Assembly (NCBI GenBank): GCA_031257565.1
Contig: JAIROL010000223.1
Span: 1-52,297, forward strand
Length of the DNA stretch: 52,297 nucleotides
Direction: 5' to 3'
From: Tannerella sp.
GTDB lineage: Bacteria; Bacteroidota; Bacteroidia; Bacteroidales; Tannerellaceae
Shown: piece after piece, positions 17,898-27,200 of the stretch
How positions within the stretch are numbered: the stretch's first letter is position 1
How the letters are laid out: each line of letters starts with the position of its first letter
Notes under the pieces: generated by a model
Told to the model about the DNA's origin: nothing
Seen by the model: only the letters and a program-made list of their open reading frames with translations
Database searches by the model: none
Position numbers and translations under genes: made by a program

Positions 17898-20800
17898 TCA
17901 GAAACTGATTTCGAGTCCCAGGGTTACCCCGCGATTGTAGAACGATACCGATTCGCCCAGGTCAAGATCCAGAAAATCGATCGACGAGTAAATATTACCC
18001 GGATTACGCAGTTGTCCGTATACTTTCAGGTTATTGAGGCCTATCCTGTTACAAATTTTGTTCGGCAAATAGTATCCTAACGATATATTCCGCATTTTAA
18101 TGTAGGACGCATCTTTGAATCCAAGCAAACCGGAATAGGGGTCAAGACTTGAACCCGGCGTACCCGTATAAATCGGTTTCTGATAATCGGCGTTCGTATT
18201 ATCGGGTCGCCAATAATTGATTGTACGCTGGTTACTTACGGCTCCCTGCGCTTCGCCGCCGGTAGAAACCATGTAGCCCATGCGTCCGTTCATCTCGATG
18301 TTTAACTCAACGTTCTTGTATCTGAAAGAGTTGCTCCAGCCTAAGGTCCACCTTGGCATGCGATTGCCCAGTACCACGCGGTCTTCTTCATTCATGATGT
18401 AATCGCCGTTCTTGTCGACGGGTTTTACCATACCCGCAGTGAATTTTTCGCCTTTTTCATTGAATTTTGCCATTTCCGCAGCATCTGATTCCTGCCATAA
18501 TCCGTCAGATTCATAACCATAGTAAACACGAATGGATTGGCCGATGAACCAGCTATTATCCACCATGTCGTTTTTACCATATGCAAGCTCGACTATTTCA
18601 TCCTTTTGCCATGCCGCGTTTAAGTTGGAAGTCCATGTAAAATCGCGCGCGTCTACAGGGATAAATCGCAGGGAGACGTCTACGCCGTGATTCTTTGTTT
18701 TTCCTACATTTGCCATGGTACTGGAATAGCCGGTGATAGTCGGTATCTTCATATCCATTATCAAATCGTCGGTATTGGACATGTACAGGTCTATACTACC
18801 GCCTATGCGTCCTTTCAATATGCTGAAGTCCACGGCAAAGTTCCACTGGGTCGTTTTTTCCCAACCGAGTTGAGAATTTGCCATTTTAACATTATCGCTC
18901 CAATAGTAAGGCTCATTGGGCACGTAAAACAGCACATCCGATTGTCCGCCGAAAGGAGCGTAATTTGAACGGATATTTCCCAGGGTAGCATAGGCGTCAA
19001 TGGCTGAATTTCCCGTCACGCCTACGCCTGCGCGCAGTTTGAGTTGATGCAGCCAGTCCACGTCGCTCAGGAACGATTCCTGCTCCATACGCCAGCCTAA
19101 AGCCGCGCTTGGGAAGAATGCCCATTTGTTGCCTTCGGCCAACTGCGAAGCGCCGTCGTAGCGTCCCGAAACGGTGAGCAGGTATTTTTCCATCAGCGAG
19201 TAATTGAGCCTGTATCCGTACGACACGAGCGCTTTTTCAGCCAATCCGGTTGAAATACTTACTTTTGCCGATGCATCCGTAACACTTACCGCCCCCATGT
19301 TATTCCACAGGTAGCTGGCTTTCGGTACGTTTTCTTCGCTCATTCTGGCTGTTTCTGCGTTGTATTGGCTTGCCGAGTGTAATAAGGTGACGTCGAACTT
19401 ATGTATATCAATGGTTTTATTGTACGAAATCACATTGTCTAATACCCAGCAAAATCTACGGTCGTAGTCCCAACGGGCGTAGTTTGTTCCGCCGCCGCGC
19501 GTGGCGGAATTCTGGTCAAGATAGATACCCTGGCGGTGGAAACGCATATCGGATCCGAAGCTTGTTTTGTAATTTAATCCGTCCAGGGGTTTCCACATTT
19601 CGCCTATATTGAAGTTTGCATAGCCATTTCCGAGCAAACGCAACACCTGACGGTCGTCTTTGGAATACTTCCATTCGTCTATAACAGTATAAACGCCGTT
19701 TATGCCTCCGGGAGATTGTATAATATCGCCGTTTTCATCATAAGGCGTCGTCCAGTTGGGAATAGCTTTGGCTGCGTTGTATATTTCAGTGGGGCCTGAG
19801 GTGGAACTCTGCCCTGTACGGGAGTATCCGTAGTATTGGTTGCTCCATGCCGCGTTTACCGAGCCGCCTAACGTAAACCAGTTAACGGGGGTGATATCGA
19901 CGGTGGCTGTGAGATTGTATCGTTCATAGGATTGTCCTTTTTGCGTACCTTCATTGTTGAGGTATCCTATCGAAAAGAACGATTTCATTTTGTCCGTTCC
20001 TCCGCCGGCGCTCACGGTATGCTCCTGCGATATACCTGTCTGTGAAGCAAGGTCTGCCCAGTCGGTATTGGTTACTTTCGAGGGATCCCATGTTCCGCTT
20101 GCCCAGCCTTTCATCACATTATCCAATGCGGCAGGGTCGGATGAAGCGAAGATTGACATGTCCTGTTCTTTGTTTGGCTGGTTGCCGGGCGCAAATGCTT
20201 CGGGATTTGCGTTGTGGTACGCCCATCTGCGCCAGGTAATATACTCGCTTGCACTCATCGAGGGTTGCAGGTCGTGAATTTTTTCAAAGCTGACCGTTCC
20301 GGAGTAGTTGAGATTGAGCGCGCCTGTTTTTCCTCTTTTGGTTGTGACGAGTATAACGCCGTTTGCTCCGCGCGAACCATATATGGCTGTAGAAGAAGCG
20401 TCCTTCAAGACATTGATGCTTTCAATATCCTTTGGGTTCAGGGCTTCAATACCCCCCGAACTCAGCACGATACCGTCCACAACGTACAACGGGTCATTTA
20501 AATCATCATCAAGCGAGCGCATGCCGCGTACCCTTATCTTTCCCAGCTCGCCCGGGCGTTGATTGGAGGTAACATCTACTCCCGCCGCTTTTCCCTGCAG
20601 CGCTTCCATCGCGTTGGATACCGGTCTCATCGTAAGATCCTTTGAGGATACGACAGCCACGGCGCCCGTCACATCGCTTTTTTTCTGAACGCCGTATCCA
20701 ATCACGATCACCTCGTCGAGCGCTTGCGTATCTTCCTGTAACTGAATTTGCAGGTGCGTTTTTCCGGCAACAGAGACTTCCTGCGAAAGGTATCCGATGT

Positions 20801-21062
20801 AGCTTACCCTTATTTTGGCGCTTTCCGCCACGTTAGACAATCTGAAATTACCGTCCATGTCGGTAATGATGCCGTTTGTTGTTCCGACAACAATGACGTT
20901 TGCGCCTGTTACGGGTTCGCCCGTCTCATCGAGAATAATACCTGTTACTGTTTTACTTTGGGCAAAAGCGACGATCGTCGCTAATGAAAACAAAGCAGTA
21001 AACATCAGTCCGGATAATAACCTGCCGACTGATTGTCTTTCTTTTTTTTGACTGTTTTCCAT
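17898..21062 (-). CDS. SusC/RagA-like TonB-dependent outer-membrane transporter (rhamnogalacturonan locus)
   Basis: This 1054-residue protein has a signal peptide (hydrophobic 19-34, ending AFAQ), a carboxypeptidase-regulatory-like domain (about 37-110: VTGIILDETGEPVTGANVIV), a TonB-box-like stretch LDEVIVIGYG (115-124), a plug domain (SALEG-type AMEALQGKAAGVDVTSN, VLKDASSTAIYGSRGANGVI) and a 22-strand barrel ending with an aromatic residue (GLEISF). It lacks an N-terminal STN domain, unlike the SusC at 35925, so it is not expected to signal through an anti-sigma factor. It is the first gene of a - strand operon with susD and the PL11-GH105 gene, and its promoter carries the shared operator at 21157-21191. 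Confidence 0.95.
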   Translation of the reverse strand: MENSQKKERQSVGRLLSGLMFTALFSLATIVAFAQSKTVTGIILDETGEPVTGANVIVVGTTNGIITDMDGNFRLSNVAESAKIRVSYIGYLSQEVSVAGKTHLQIQLQEDTQALDEVIVIGYGVQKKSDVTGAVAVVSSKDLTMRPVSNAMEALQGKAAGVDVTSNQRPGELGKIRVRGMRSLDDDLNDPLYVVDGIVLSSGGIEALNPKDIESINVLKDASSTAIYGSRGANGVILVTTKRGKTGALNLNYSGTVSFEKIHDLQPSMSASEYITWRRWAYHNANPEAFAPGNQPNKEQDMSIFASSDPAALDNVMKGWASGTWDPSKVTNTDWADLASQTGISQEHTVSAGGGTDKMKSFFSIGYLNNEGTQKGQSYERYNLTATVDITPVNWFTLGGSVNAAWSNQYYGYSRTGQSSTSGPTEIYNAAKAIPNWTTPYDENGDIIQSPGGINGVYTVIDEWKYSKDDRQVLRLLGNGYANFNIGEMWKPLDGLNYKTSFGSDMRFHRQGIYLDQNSATRGGGTNYARWDYDRRFCWVLDNVISYNKTIDIHKFDVTLLHSASQYNAETARMSEENVPKASYLWNNMGAVSVTDASAKVSISTGLAEKALVSYGYRLNYSLMEKYLLTVSGRYDGASQLAEGNKWAFFPSAALGWRMEQESFLSDVDWLHQLKLRAGVGVTGNSAIDAYATLGNIRSNYAPFGGQSDVLFYVPNEPYYWSDNVKMANSQLGWEKTTQWNFAVDFSILKGRIGGSIDLYMSNTDDLIMDMKIPTITGYSSTMANVGKTKNHGVDVSLRFIPVDARDFTWTSNLNAAWQKDEIVELAYGKNDMVDNSWFIGQSIRVYYGYESDGLWQESDAAEMAKFNEKGEKFTAGMVKPVDKNGDYIMNEEDRVVLGNRMPRWTLGWSNSFRYKNVELNIEMNGRMGYMVSTGGEAQGAVSNQRTINYWRPDNTNADYQKPIYTGTPGSSLDPYSGLLGFKDASYIKMRNISLGYYLPNKICNRIGLNNLKVYGQLRNPGNIYSSIDFLDLDLGESVSFYNRGVTLGLEISF

Positions 21063-21126
21063 AAATATTAATTTAAAATTACTTTTTTAAAAAATTAAAC
21101 TTTTAAATTGCATACATTCGCGAGTG

Positions 21127-21191
21127 CAAAAAAACATAAAAAAAGATTCAGACAAAATGAAAAATTGTACAAATGCATAGAATATTATCCC
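21127..21191 (-). promoter_or_regulatory. susC promoter with shared direct-repeat operator (site 1)
   Basis: On the - strand, two half-sites lie 20 bp apart: GGGATAATATTCTAT (21191-21177) and TGTACAATTTTTCAT (21171-21157). After a 22-nt spacer comes TTTTTTTG (21134-21127), a 5/6 match to the -7 consensus TAnnTTTG. The layout is the same as at the three other promoters of this locus (21227, 24052, 24152). Direct repeats placed over the -33 region fit an AraC-type activator such as a hybrid two-component system; the regulator gene is not in the window. Confidence 0.65.
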
Positions 21192-21226
21192 CGTATTTTC
21201 CCGATAGGGACCGGCGTTATTTCAGG

Positions 21227-21292
21227 TGTATTATATTCGGGTTATTTGTACGATTTTCCATTGGCGCGAATGTTGTATAATTTATATTTTTG
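21227..21292 (+). promoter_or_regulatory. Promoter of the GH105 gene with shared direct-repeat operator (site 2)
   Basis: Half-sites TGTATTATATTCGGG (21227-21241) and TGTACGATTTTCCAT (21247-21261) start 20 bp apart. The -7 element TATTTTTG (21285-21292) is an exact TAnnTTTG match, 23 nt after the second half-site and 41 nt before the ATG. TTGG at 21261-21264 could serve as a poor -33. The site is divergent from site 1, and both lie in the 271-bp gap between susC and the GH105 gene. Confidence 0.65.
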
Positions 21293-21333
21293 GCCTCTCA
21301 AAATGTTAAATTTATAATTTTAATAAAATAACC

Positions 21334-22470
21334 ATGAAGAAAATTGTATTGTCTTTATTTCTGATTTTTTCTTTAGGAGTTAACTCCATTCCGGCGAGTG
21401 CGCAGCAACTTCCTGATAGAAGAGAGGTTTTAAAAACGCTCATACTTACCAATGATTATTTCATGAAAAAATATGCGGATTATACCTGGCCGTCCCATCG
21501 TGGCGGAGTGATGCGCCCCAGTAATATCTGGACGCGCGCGGTTTATTACGAAGGACTGATGGCGTTACATACCATATATCCGCTTCCGGAATATTATGAT
21601 TATGCCTATAACTGGGGGAAATTTCATGAATGGGGTTTTCGCAGGGGCAATACAAACCGTAATGCGGATAATCAATGTTGCAGTCAGGTTTACATAGATC
21701 TGTATAATCTATGTCCGGATCCGAATGTGCTGAAGAACGTTATTATTAATACGAACATGTTTTTAAATACGCCGCAGAATGACGATTGGACATGGATTGA
21801 CGCCATTCAGATGAGTATGCCCGTGTTTTCAAAGATGGGTAAGCTTACCGGTGATCAGCGGTATTTTGATAAGATGTGGGCGATGTACCATCATATCCGT
21901 AACATCGAAGGCAAAACCGGTCTGTATAATCCGAAAGACGGACTCTGGTGGCGCGATAAGAATTTTGTTCCTCCTTATAAAGAACCGAACGGAGAAGATT
22001 GTTACTGGTCGCGCGGTAACGGATGGGTTTATGCAGCCTTAGCGCGTATACTGGAAGATATTCCGCAGAACGAAACCCATCGTGCAGATTATGTTGCAGA
22101 TTTTCTGGCGATGAGTAAGGCTTTGATAAAATGTCAGCGCGAAGACGGTTTCTGGAATGTAAGTTTGCATGATCCGAATAATTACGGCGGAAAAGAAACT
22201 ACAGGAACGGCGCTTTTTGTATATGGAATGGCCTGGGGGATAAATCATGGAATCCTGGATCGTAAAACCTGTTTACCTGTTGTCTTGAAAGCATGGGACG
22301 CTATGTGTAAAGAGGCTGTTCATCCGAATGGATTCCTGGGTTATGTACAGGGAACCGGGAAAGAACCAAAAGACGGTCAGCCGGTTACTTATGACAAGGA
22401 GCCTGATTTTGAAGATTACGGATTGGGATGTTTTCTTCTTGCGGGTACGGAAATATATAAATTGAAATAG
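21334..22470 (+). CDS. Unsaturated rhamnogalacturonyl hydrolase (GH105)
   Basis: This 378-residue enzyme has a signal peptide (ending ASAQQ, residue 25) and one (alpha/alpha)6 barrel. Landmarks are TWPSHRGGVMRPSNIWTRAV, the catalytic block WTWIDAIQMSMPVF with Asp156 as probable general acid, YWSRGNGWVYAALARIL, and the closing FEDYGLGCFLLAGTEIYKL. GH105 enzymes hydrate the 4,5-double bond of unsaturated galacturonic acid at the end of oligosaccharides made by rhamnogalacturonan lyases and thereby release it. Two other GH105 domains are in this locus (12632-15598 and 22638-23954); they share little beyond the fold, so they may act on differently decorated ends. It has its own promoter and double terminator. 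Confidence 0.92.
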   Translation: MKKIVLSLFLIFSLGVNSIPASAQQLPDRREVLKTLILTNDYFMKKYADYTWPSHRGGVMRPSNIWTRAVYYEGLMALHTIYPLPEYYDYAYNWGKFHEWGFRRGNTNRNADNQCCSQVYIDLYNLCPDPNVLKNVIINTNMFLNTPQNDDWTWIDAIQMSMPVFSKMGKLTGDQRYFDKMWAMYHHIRNIEGKTGLYNPKDGLWWRDKNFVPPYKEPNGEDCYWSRGNGWVYAALARILEDIPQNETHRADYVADFLAMSKALIKCQREDGFWNVSLHDPNNYGGKETTGTALFVYGMAWGINHGILDRKTCLPVVLKAWDAMCKEAVHPNGFLGYVQGTGKEPKDGQPVTYDKEPDFEDYGLGCFLLAGTEIYKLK

Positions 22471-22513
22471 TTTTTTTTGTGAGGTAAAAGATTTGAGGTT
22501 ATTATTAAAAGCG

Positions 22514-22560
22514 ATACAACTATTGATCCGGCAAACGAGATCAATAGTTGTATTCATTTT
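22514..22560 (+). terminator. Intrinsic terminator 1 after the GH105 gene
   Basis: A 15-bp perfect inverted repeat (22514-22528 with 22539-22553, arms ATACAACTATTGATC and GATCAATAGTTGTAT, 10-nt loop) is followed by TCATTTTTAA. It lies 44 nt beyond the stop of the + strand GH105 gene. Its 3' arm and tail are part of a 37-bp segment that is duplicated downstream. Confidence 0.8.
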
Positions 22561-22652
22561 TAACGGACTAATAGAATCTTGGCAACTCCGTCATTTATCA
22601 TAAAAACACATCCGGAGTTGTATTCATTTTTAACGGACTAATAGAATCTTGG
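22546..22652. repeat. Pair of 37-bp perfect direct repeats
   Basis: The same 37 bases, starting AGTTGTATTCATTTTTAACG and ending AGAATCTTGG, occur at 22546-22582 and 22616-22652. The second copy contains the stop codon and last codons (PRFY) of the convergent GH105 gene at 22638-23954; the first copy is a duplicate of that gene end lying outside it. Each copy supplies the tail of a hairpin whose stem differs. Confidence 0.9.
22583..22630 (+). terminator. Intrinsic terminator 2 between convergent GH105 genes
   Basis: CAACTCCG (22583-22590) pairs with CGGAGTTG (22613-22620) around a 22-nt loop and is followed by TATTCATTTTT, the same tail as terminator 1. The tandem arrangement would insulate the two convergent GH105 genes. 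Confidence 0.65.
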
Positions 22653-23954
22653 GGCGGTGCGTATCATTTTCAGTACTTCGCTGCCGGCAAGAATAACGGG
22701 GCCATACCCGTGCGCTGCGTTGACATTTGTCGGTCGCCGGTAATAGAACCCCGGTTCATAAGCCACTCCCGTGCCTACGCACGTACCTTCTACTTCGCCC
22801 TGCTCGTTAATTCTCGTAGATACCGCCTTCCAGGCAGCTACCGCCGAAGGGCCAAATGCCTGTATATCTACCCATCCTTCATTAACGGCATGTGCAACAA
22901 CGTATGCAAATATCGCCGTTGCGCTCGTTTCGGTATAGGAATCGTTGCGATCGAGAAGCTGATGAAAGAATCCGTCGCCGCCCTGTAATGCCATAAAACC
23001 GTGAATCTGCTCAAGAAGTAATGCCGTAATCTCAGGACGTTTGATATGGTCGGGCGGGAGTATGTCCAGTACGTCGCTCATGCACAACAATGCCCAGCCG
23101 TTTGCCCTGCCCCAGAACAGGGATGGGTGATAGGTCATCGACTCGATCCAGCTATGTTTGAAAAGTTTCATTTCGGGAACCCAGAGATATTTTTTGAACA
23201 ATTCAATCTGGAGCGCTGCTTCGTTATAATATTTTCCGGCAAGTACCGAATCTTCTTTTTCAACGAGTTTACCCATATAAGCGATAGGAGGAATACCCAT
23301 ATACATATCGTCTACCCACAGCGAATTGACGGTTGGGCGTAACCGTGCAAGTGTTCTGTCGGGGAGGCGATGCTCTTTATTCATCGTAAAGTCAAATGTA
23401 CAATCTATTATCGGGCGAAGCTTGGTCGCCAGCGCCGGATTGGCCAATACACCCTTGACAAAGGCGGCCTGCATCGAACCGCAATCGTCGAGCCATATCG
23501 GAGCTATCAGACCCCGTAAAGCGCTTTTTCCCGTTTCATTATTTACTTTTACAAAATAGGGATAAATATCCCCAATAAAATTGAATCGCTCGTAAACATA
23601 GTCGGTATAGCGTTTGTCTCCTAAAATATCCGCAGCGCGAAGCATCGACGAATAAGTTACGCCCCATTCGTAGGTGAGCAGACCGAAACGCCCTTGTTCG
23701 AGCGCCGTGCCCGCATTGATTTTTTTATAATCGGTAACAGGCGTTTGCGTCTCGCGGTCGATTAATCGGGGCGGGGTATTGGCGTTGAGAAAATCGAATA
23801 CCCGATCGAGGTCGGTTTTAATAGACGAAAGTAATGGATTTTCAGCCGGTCTTTGTTCTGCTCCTTGTCCTCTTCGTTGCGGAGTTTGCGCCTGTGCAGC
23901 CAATATTGCAAAAGTACAAATGGCCAAAATTGTCGGTAATCTTTTGAATTTCAT
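22638..23954 (-). CDS. GH105 family unsaturated glycuronyl hydrolase
   Basis: This 438-residue protein starts at 23954 (MKFKRLPTILAIC...) with a signal peptide ending AAQAQ near residue 23. An upstream in-frame ATG at 24113 would add 53 residues over the promoter and operator, so it is rejected. The fold is an (alpha/alpha)6 barrel; landmarks are LTYEWGVTYSSML, WVDDMYMGIPPIAYMG with the catalytic Asp at 215 or 216, and FWGRANGWALLCMSDVL, followed by GDGFFHQLLDRNDSYTETSA. It is expected to remove unsaturated galacturonosyl residues from lyase products. It is not closely similar to the GH105 at 21334, so a distinct substrate end or compartment is likely. Its promoter shares the locus operator. 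Confidence 0.9.
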   Translation of the reverse strand: MKFKRLPTILAICTFAILAAQAQTPQRRGQGAEQRPAENPLLSSIKTDLDRVFDFLNANTPPRLIDRETQTPVTDYKKINAGTALEQGRFGLLTYEWGVTYSSMLRAADILGDKRYTDYVYERFNFIGDIYPYFVKVNNETGKSALRGLIAPIWLDDCGSMQAAFVKGVLANPALATKLRPIIDCTFDFTMNKEHRLPDRTLARLRPTVNSLWVDDMYMGIPPIAYMGKLVEKEDSVLAGKYYNEAALQIELFKKYLWVPEMKLFKHSWIESMTYHPSLFWGRANGWALLCMSDVLDILPPDHIKRPEITALLLEQIHGFMALQGGDGFFHQLLDRNDSYTETSATAIFAYVVAHAVNEGWVDIQAFGPSAVAAWKAVSTRINEQGEVEGTCVGTGVAYEPGFYYRRPTNVNAAHGYGPVILAGSEVLKMIRTAPRFY

Positions 23955-23987
23955 AGACGTTAAATTTAAAATAAAAATAATCGAATA

Positions 23988-24052
23988 CAAAAGAACATAA
24001 ATTAAGTTTATGCGGAAATGAAAAATTGTACAAATGCATGGAATTTTATAGT
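23988..24052 (-). promoter_or_regulatory. Promoter of the second GH105 gene with shared operator (site 3)
   Basis: On the - strand the half-sites ACTATAAAATTCCAT (24052-24038) and TGTACAATTTTTCAT (24032-24018) start 20 bp apart. The second half-site is identical to that of the susC promoter. TTCTTTTG (23995-23988), a 5/6 match to the -7 consensus, follows after 22 nt, 33 nt before the start codon at 23954. Confidence 0.62.
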
Positions 24053-24151
24053 CGCATTTTTTGTTTTTGATGAAAAATAAAAATATACATGGAAATTTTG
24101 TGTAAAAATCCATAGTTATAAAGGGTTCTGTTATTGTTTTTAAACGTATTT

Positions 24152-24216
24152 TATACGATTTTCTATTATTTTGTACATTTATCTATTTCACGGATGCAGT
24201 ATAAATAATAATTTCG
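24152..24216 (+). promoter_or_regulatory. Promoter of the GH2-CE12/GH28 operon with shared operator (site 4)
   Basis: Half-sites TATACGATTTTCTAT (24152-24166) and TGTACATTTATCTAT (24172-24186) start 20 bp apart. TAATTTCG (24209-24216), one base off TAnnTTTG, follows after 22 nt. The ATG used is 24279. The arrangement repeats sites 1-3. Confidence 0.65.
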
Positions 24217-24278
24217 CCCCTTGAAGTTAATAGTTATTGAAGTTAATAGTTATTTATGGTCGAGTAAACTATATTGAA

Positions 24279-27200
24279 ATGAAAAATGTCCATCATCTGC
24301 GTTTGTTTATTTGCTTGTTCGCAGGAATCATGTCCGCCTCCGTAATGTACGGTGAAAACAATCGTGATTCCGACATTTTGGACATATCCGGAAGATGGCA
24401 GTTTCAGATAGACAGGAATGATGAAGGCGAGCGGCAGGGATGGTTTAACCGCGCGCTGAACGATTTCATCTTTCTTCCCGGTTCAATGCCGGAAAAATTA
24501 AAAGGCGACGATGTTACGATACATACGCAGTGGACCGGTAGCTTATACGACAGTTCTTACTTTTTTAATCCGGCAATGGAAAAATACCGTGTGGAAGGGA
24601 ATGTCAAATTGCCGTTTTTCCTTACTCCGGATAGACATTATGTAGGGGTGGCATGGTATCAGAAAGAGATCTACATACCCTCTGAATGGAGAGGACGACG
24701 AATCGTGCTGTTTCTCGAAAGGCCGCATATAGAAACGACAGTGTGGATAAACGGGCAAAAAGCCGGTATGCGGAACAGTCTTTGCGTACCCCATGAATAT
24801 GATATAACATCCTGTATATATAATAATGTAGAGAAGATGTCGGGTAAGTCCCGCATTACGGTTCGTGTGGACAATCGTATAAAGGAGATCAACGTAGGTC
24901 CTGATTCTCACAGTATAACGGACCAGACGCAGGGCAACTGGAACGGAATCGTGGGGCGGATGGAGTTATTTGCCACATCAGATACTCATATAGATGATGT
25001 GCAGGTATTTCCGGATCTTGCCGGCAAATCGGCAAAAGTCCGTGTGCATATAAAAAGTAATAAGTATAAAAGCGCGAAAGGAACGATTACTGTATCTGCA
25101 AAGAGTTTTAATTCGCCCAACCCCCATACGGTACTGCCTGTAACGACCGCTTTCAATCTGACAGACGGCGTTTGTGAAGCGGAAATACTCTTGCCGATGG
25201 GAGAAGATATGCAGACATGGGATGAGTTTGATCCGGTATTGTATCGTTTAAGAGTATCGTTTGCAGTAGAGAAAGATAAAGGAGAACATGAGGCGCAATT
25301 CGGAATGCGTGAATTTAAGATTCAGGGTAAATGGTTTTATGTGAACGGAAATAAGACGATGCTCCGCGGTACGGTTGAAAACTGTGATTTCCCGCATACG
25401 GGCTATGCGCCGATGGATGTGGAATCGTGGGAAAGGGTTTTTCGTATCTGCCGTAGCTATGGACTAAACCATATGCGTTTTCATTCCTGTTGTCCGCCGG
25501 AAGCCGCTTTTATCGCGGCTGATCTGGTTGGTTTTTATCTGCAGCCCGAAGGGCCGAGCTGGCCCAATCACGGTCCGAAGCTTGGGATGGGACAGCCGAT
25601 CGATAAATACCTGATGGAAGAGACCCAACGCCTGACGAAGGCGTATGGTAATTATGCCTCGTATTGTATGCTGGCATGCGGCAATGAGCCGGCCGGCCGT
25701 TGGGTCGAGTGGGCGACCGACTTTGTCGAATATTGGGAGAAGACAGATCCGAGACGCGTTTATACGGGAGCCTCGGTGGGAAATAGCTGGCAATGGCAGC
25801 CACGCAGCCGGTACCATGTGAAAGCCGGCGCTCGCGGATTGGATTGGGCCGTCCGTCCTCCCGAATCAATGACGGATTATCGTTCCCGTATTGACTCGGT
25901 AAAGCAGCCTTATGTTTCGCATGAAACCGGACAATGGGTCGTATTTCCCAATTTTGACGAAATCAAAAAATATACCGGAGTAAACAAAGCGAAAAACTTT
26001 GAAATATTCCGCGATATACTTTCGGAAAACAATATGGGAAATCTTGCCCGCGACTTTGTCATGGCTTCCGGAAAACTACAGGCTCTTTGTTATAAACATG
26101 AGATAGAAAAAACGTTACGAACGCCCGATTATGCGGGATTTCAACTGCTTGCCCTGAATGATTATTCCGGTCAGGGGACGGCTCTCGTCGGATTGACGGA
26201 TGTTTTCTTTGATCCGAAAGCGTATATAAGCGCTGCCGATATGCGCCGTTTCTGTAGTCCGACCGTACCGTTGGCGCGTATCCCTAAATTCACCTATACT
26301 AACGGCGAAACATTTCGCGCTGATATTGAAGTTTCTCATTTCCGTAAAAAACCGTTGAAAAATGCGCGTGTGGCGTATGTTATACGAAATGCGTTCGGCG
26401 GGATTACCGGAAAAGGCGTTATTAAAGATTCGTCGGACAAGATCGCAGGCGGGAATACGGATATTCCGGTTGGAAACTGCACGGAACTGGGAAAAGTCAT
26501 TTTTGATCTTAAGGATTTAAAGGCTCCGGCGCGTTATAACCTGGAAGTCCGTATTGAAAGCGAATCTCTTAAAGATGAAGAATATACCGAAGTTGTCAAT
26601 GACTGGGACTTCTGGGTCTATCCGTCCGTGGCGAAACCTGAAGCAGGAGACGTTTTTGTAACGGATTCCCTTGATGAAAACGCGATACAGGTTTTAAACG
26701 GCGGAGGAAAAGTATTAATTACTGCAGCAGGGAAAATCCGTTTTGGGATGGATATCGTACAACATTTTTCTCCTGTATTCTGGAATACGTCCTGGTTTAA
26801 GATGCGTCCGCCGCATACGACGGGGATACTTGTAAATGAGCGTCATCCTGTATTCGACGGATTTCCGACCGAATATCACAGTAATCTGCAATGGTGGGAA
26901 TTGTTGAATAAACAGCAGGCGATGCAGTTTACGGAATTTCCGGCGGATTTTCAACCGCTCGTACAGAGTATTGATACCTGGTTTATTAGTCGTAAAGCCG
27001 GTATGATGTTCGAGGCAAATGTATTGAACGGCAGATTGATAATGACAAGTATGGATATTACAAGCGATGGGGAGAAGCGTATTGTGGCGCGCCAGATGTA
27101 TAAATCGATACTGGATTATATGCGGTCGGATCGTTTCCGTCCCGCCTCGACGCTTGCTCCCGAACTGATCGGTTCCTTGTTTACAAAAGACGCTCCGAAA

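Larger units (their letters stand above)
23955..24278. other. 324-bp divergent control region
   Basis: This gap between the GH105 gene (- strand) and the GH2-CE12 gene (+ strand) is AT-rich and holds two complete operator-promoter units (sites 3 and 4, listed separately), plus a weaker extra match TGTGTAAAAATCCAT at 24099-24113. A short direct repeat GAAGTTAATAGTTAT (24222-24250 area, twice) lies just before the GH2-CE12 start. No gene is visible in it. Confidence 0.7.

Noticed and set aside
24099-24113. Possible fifth operator half-site TGTGTAAAAATCCAT
   Set aside because: It matches only part of the consensus, has no partner 20 bp away and no -7 element at 22-23 nt, so it was left out of the operator set.
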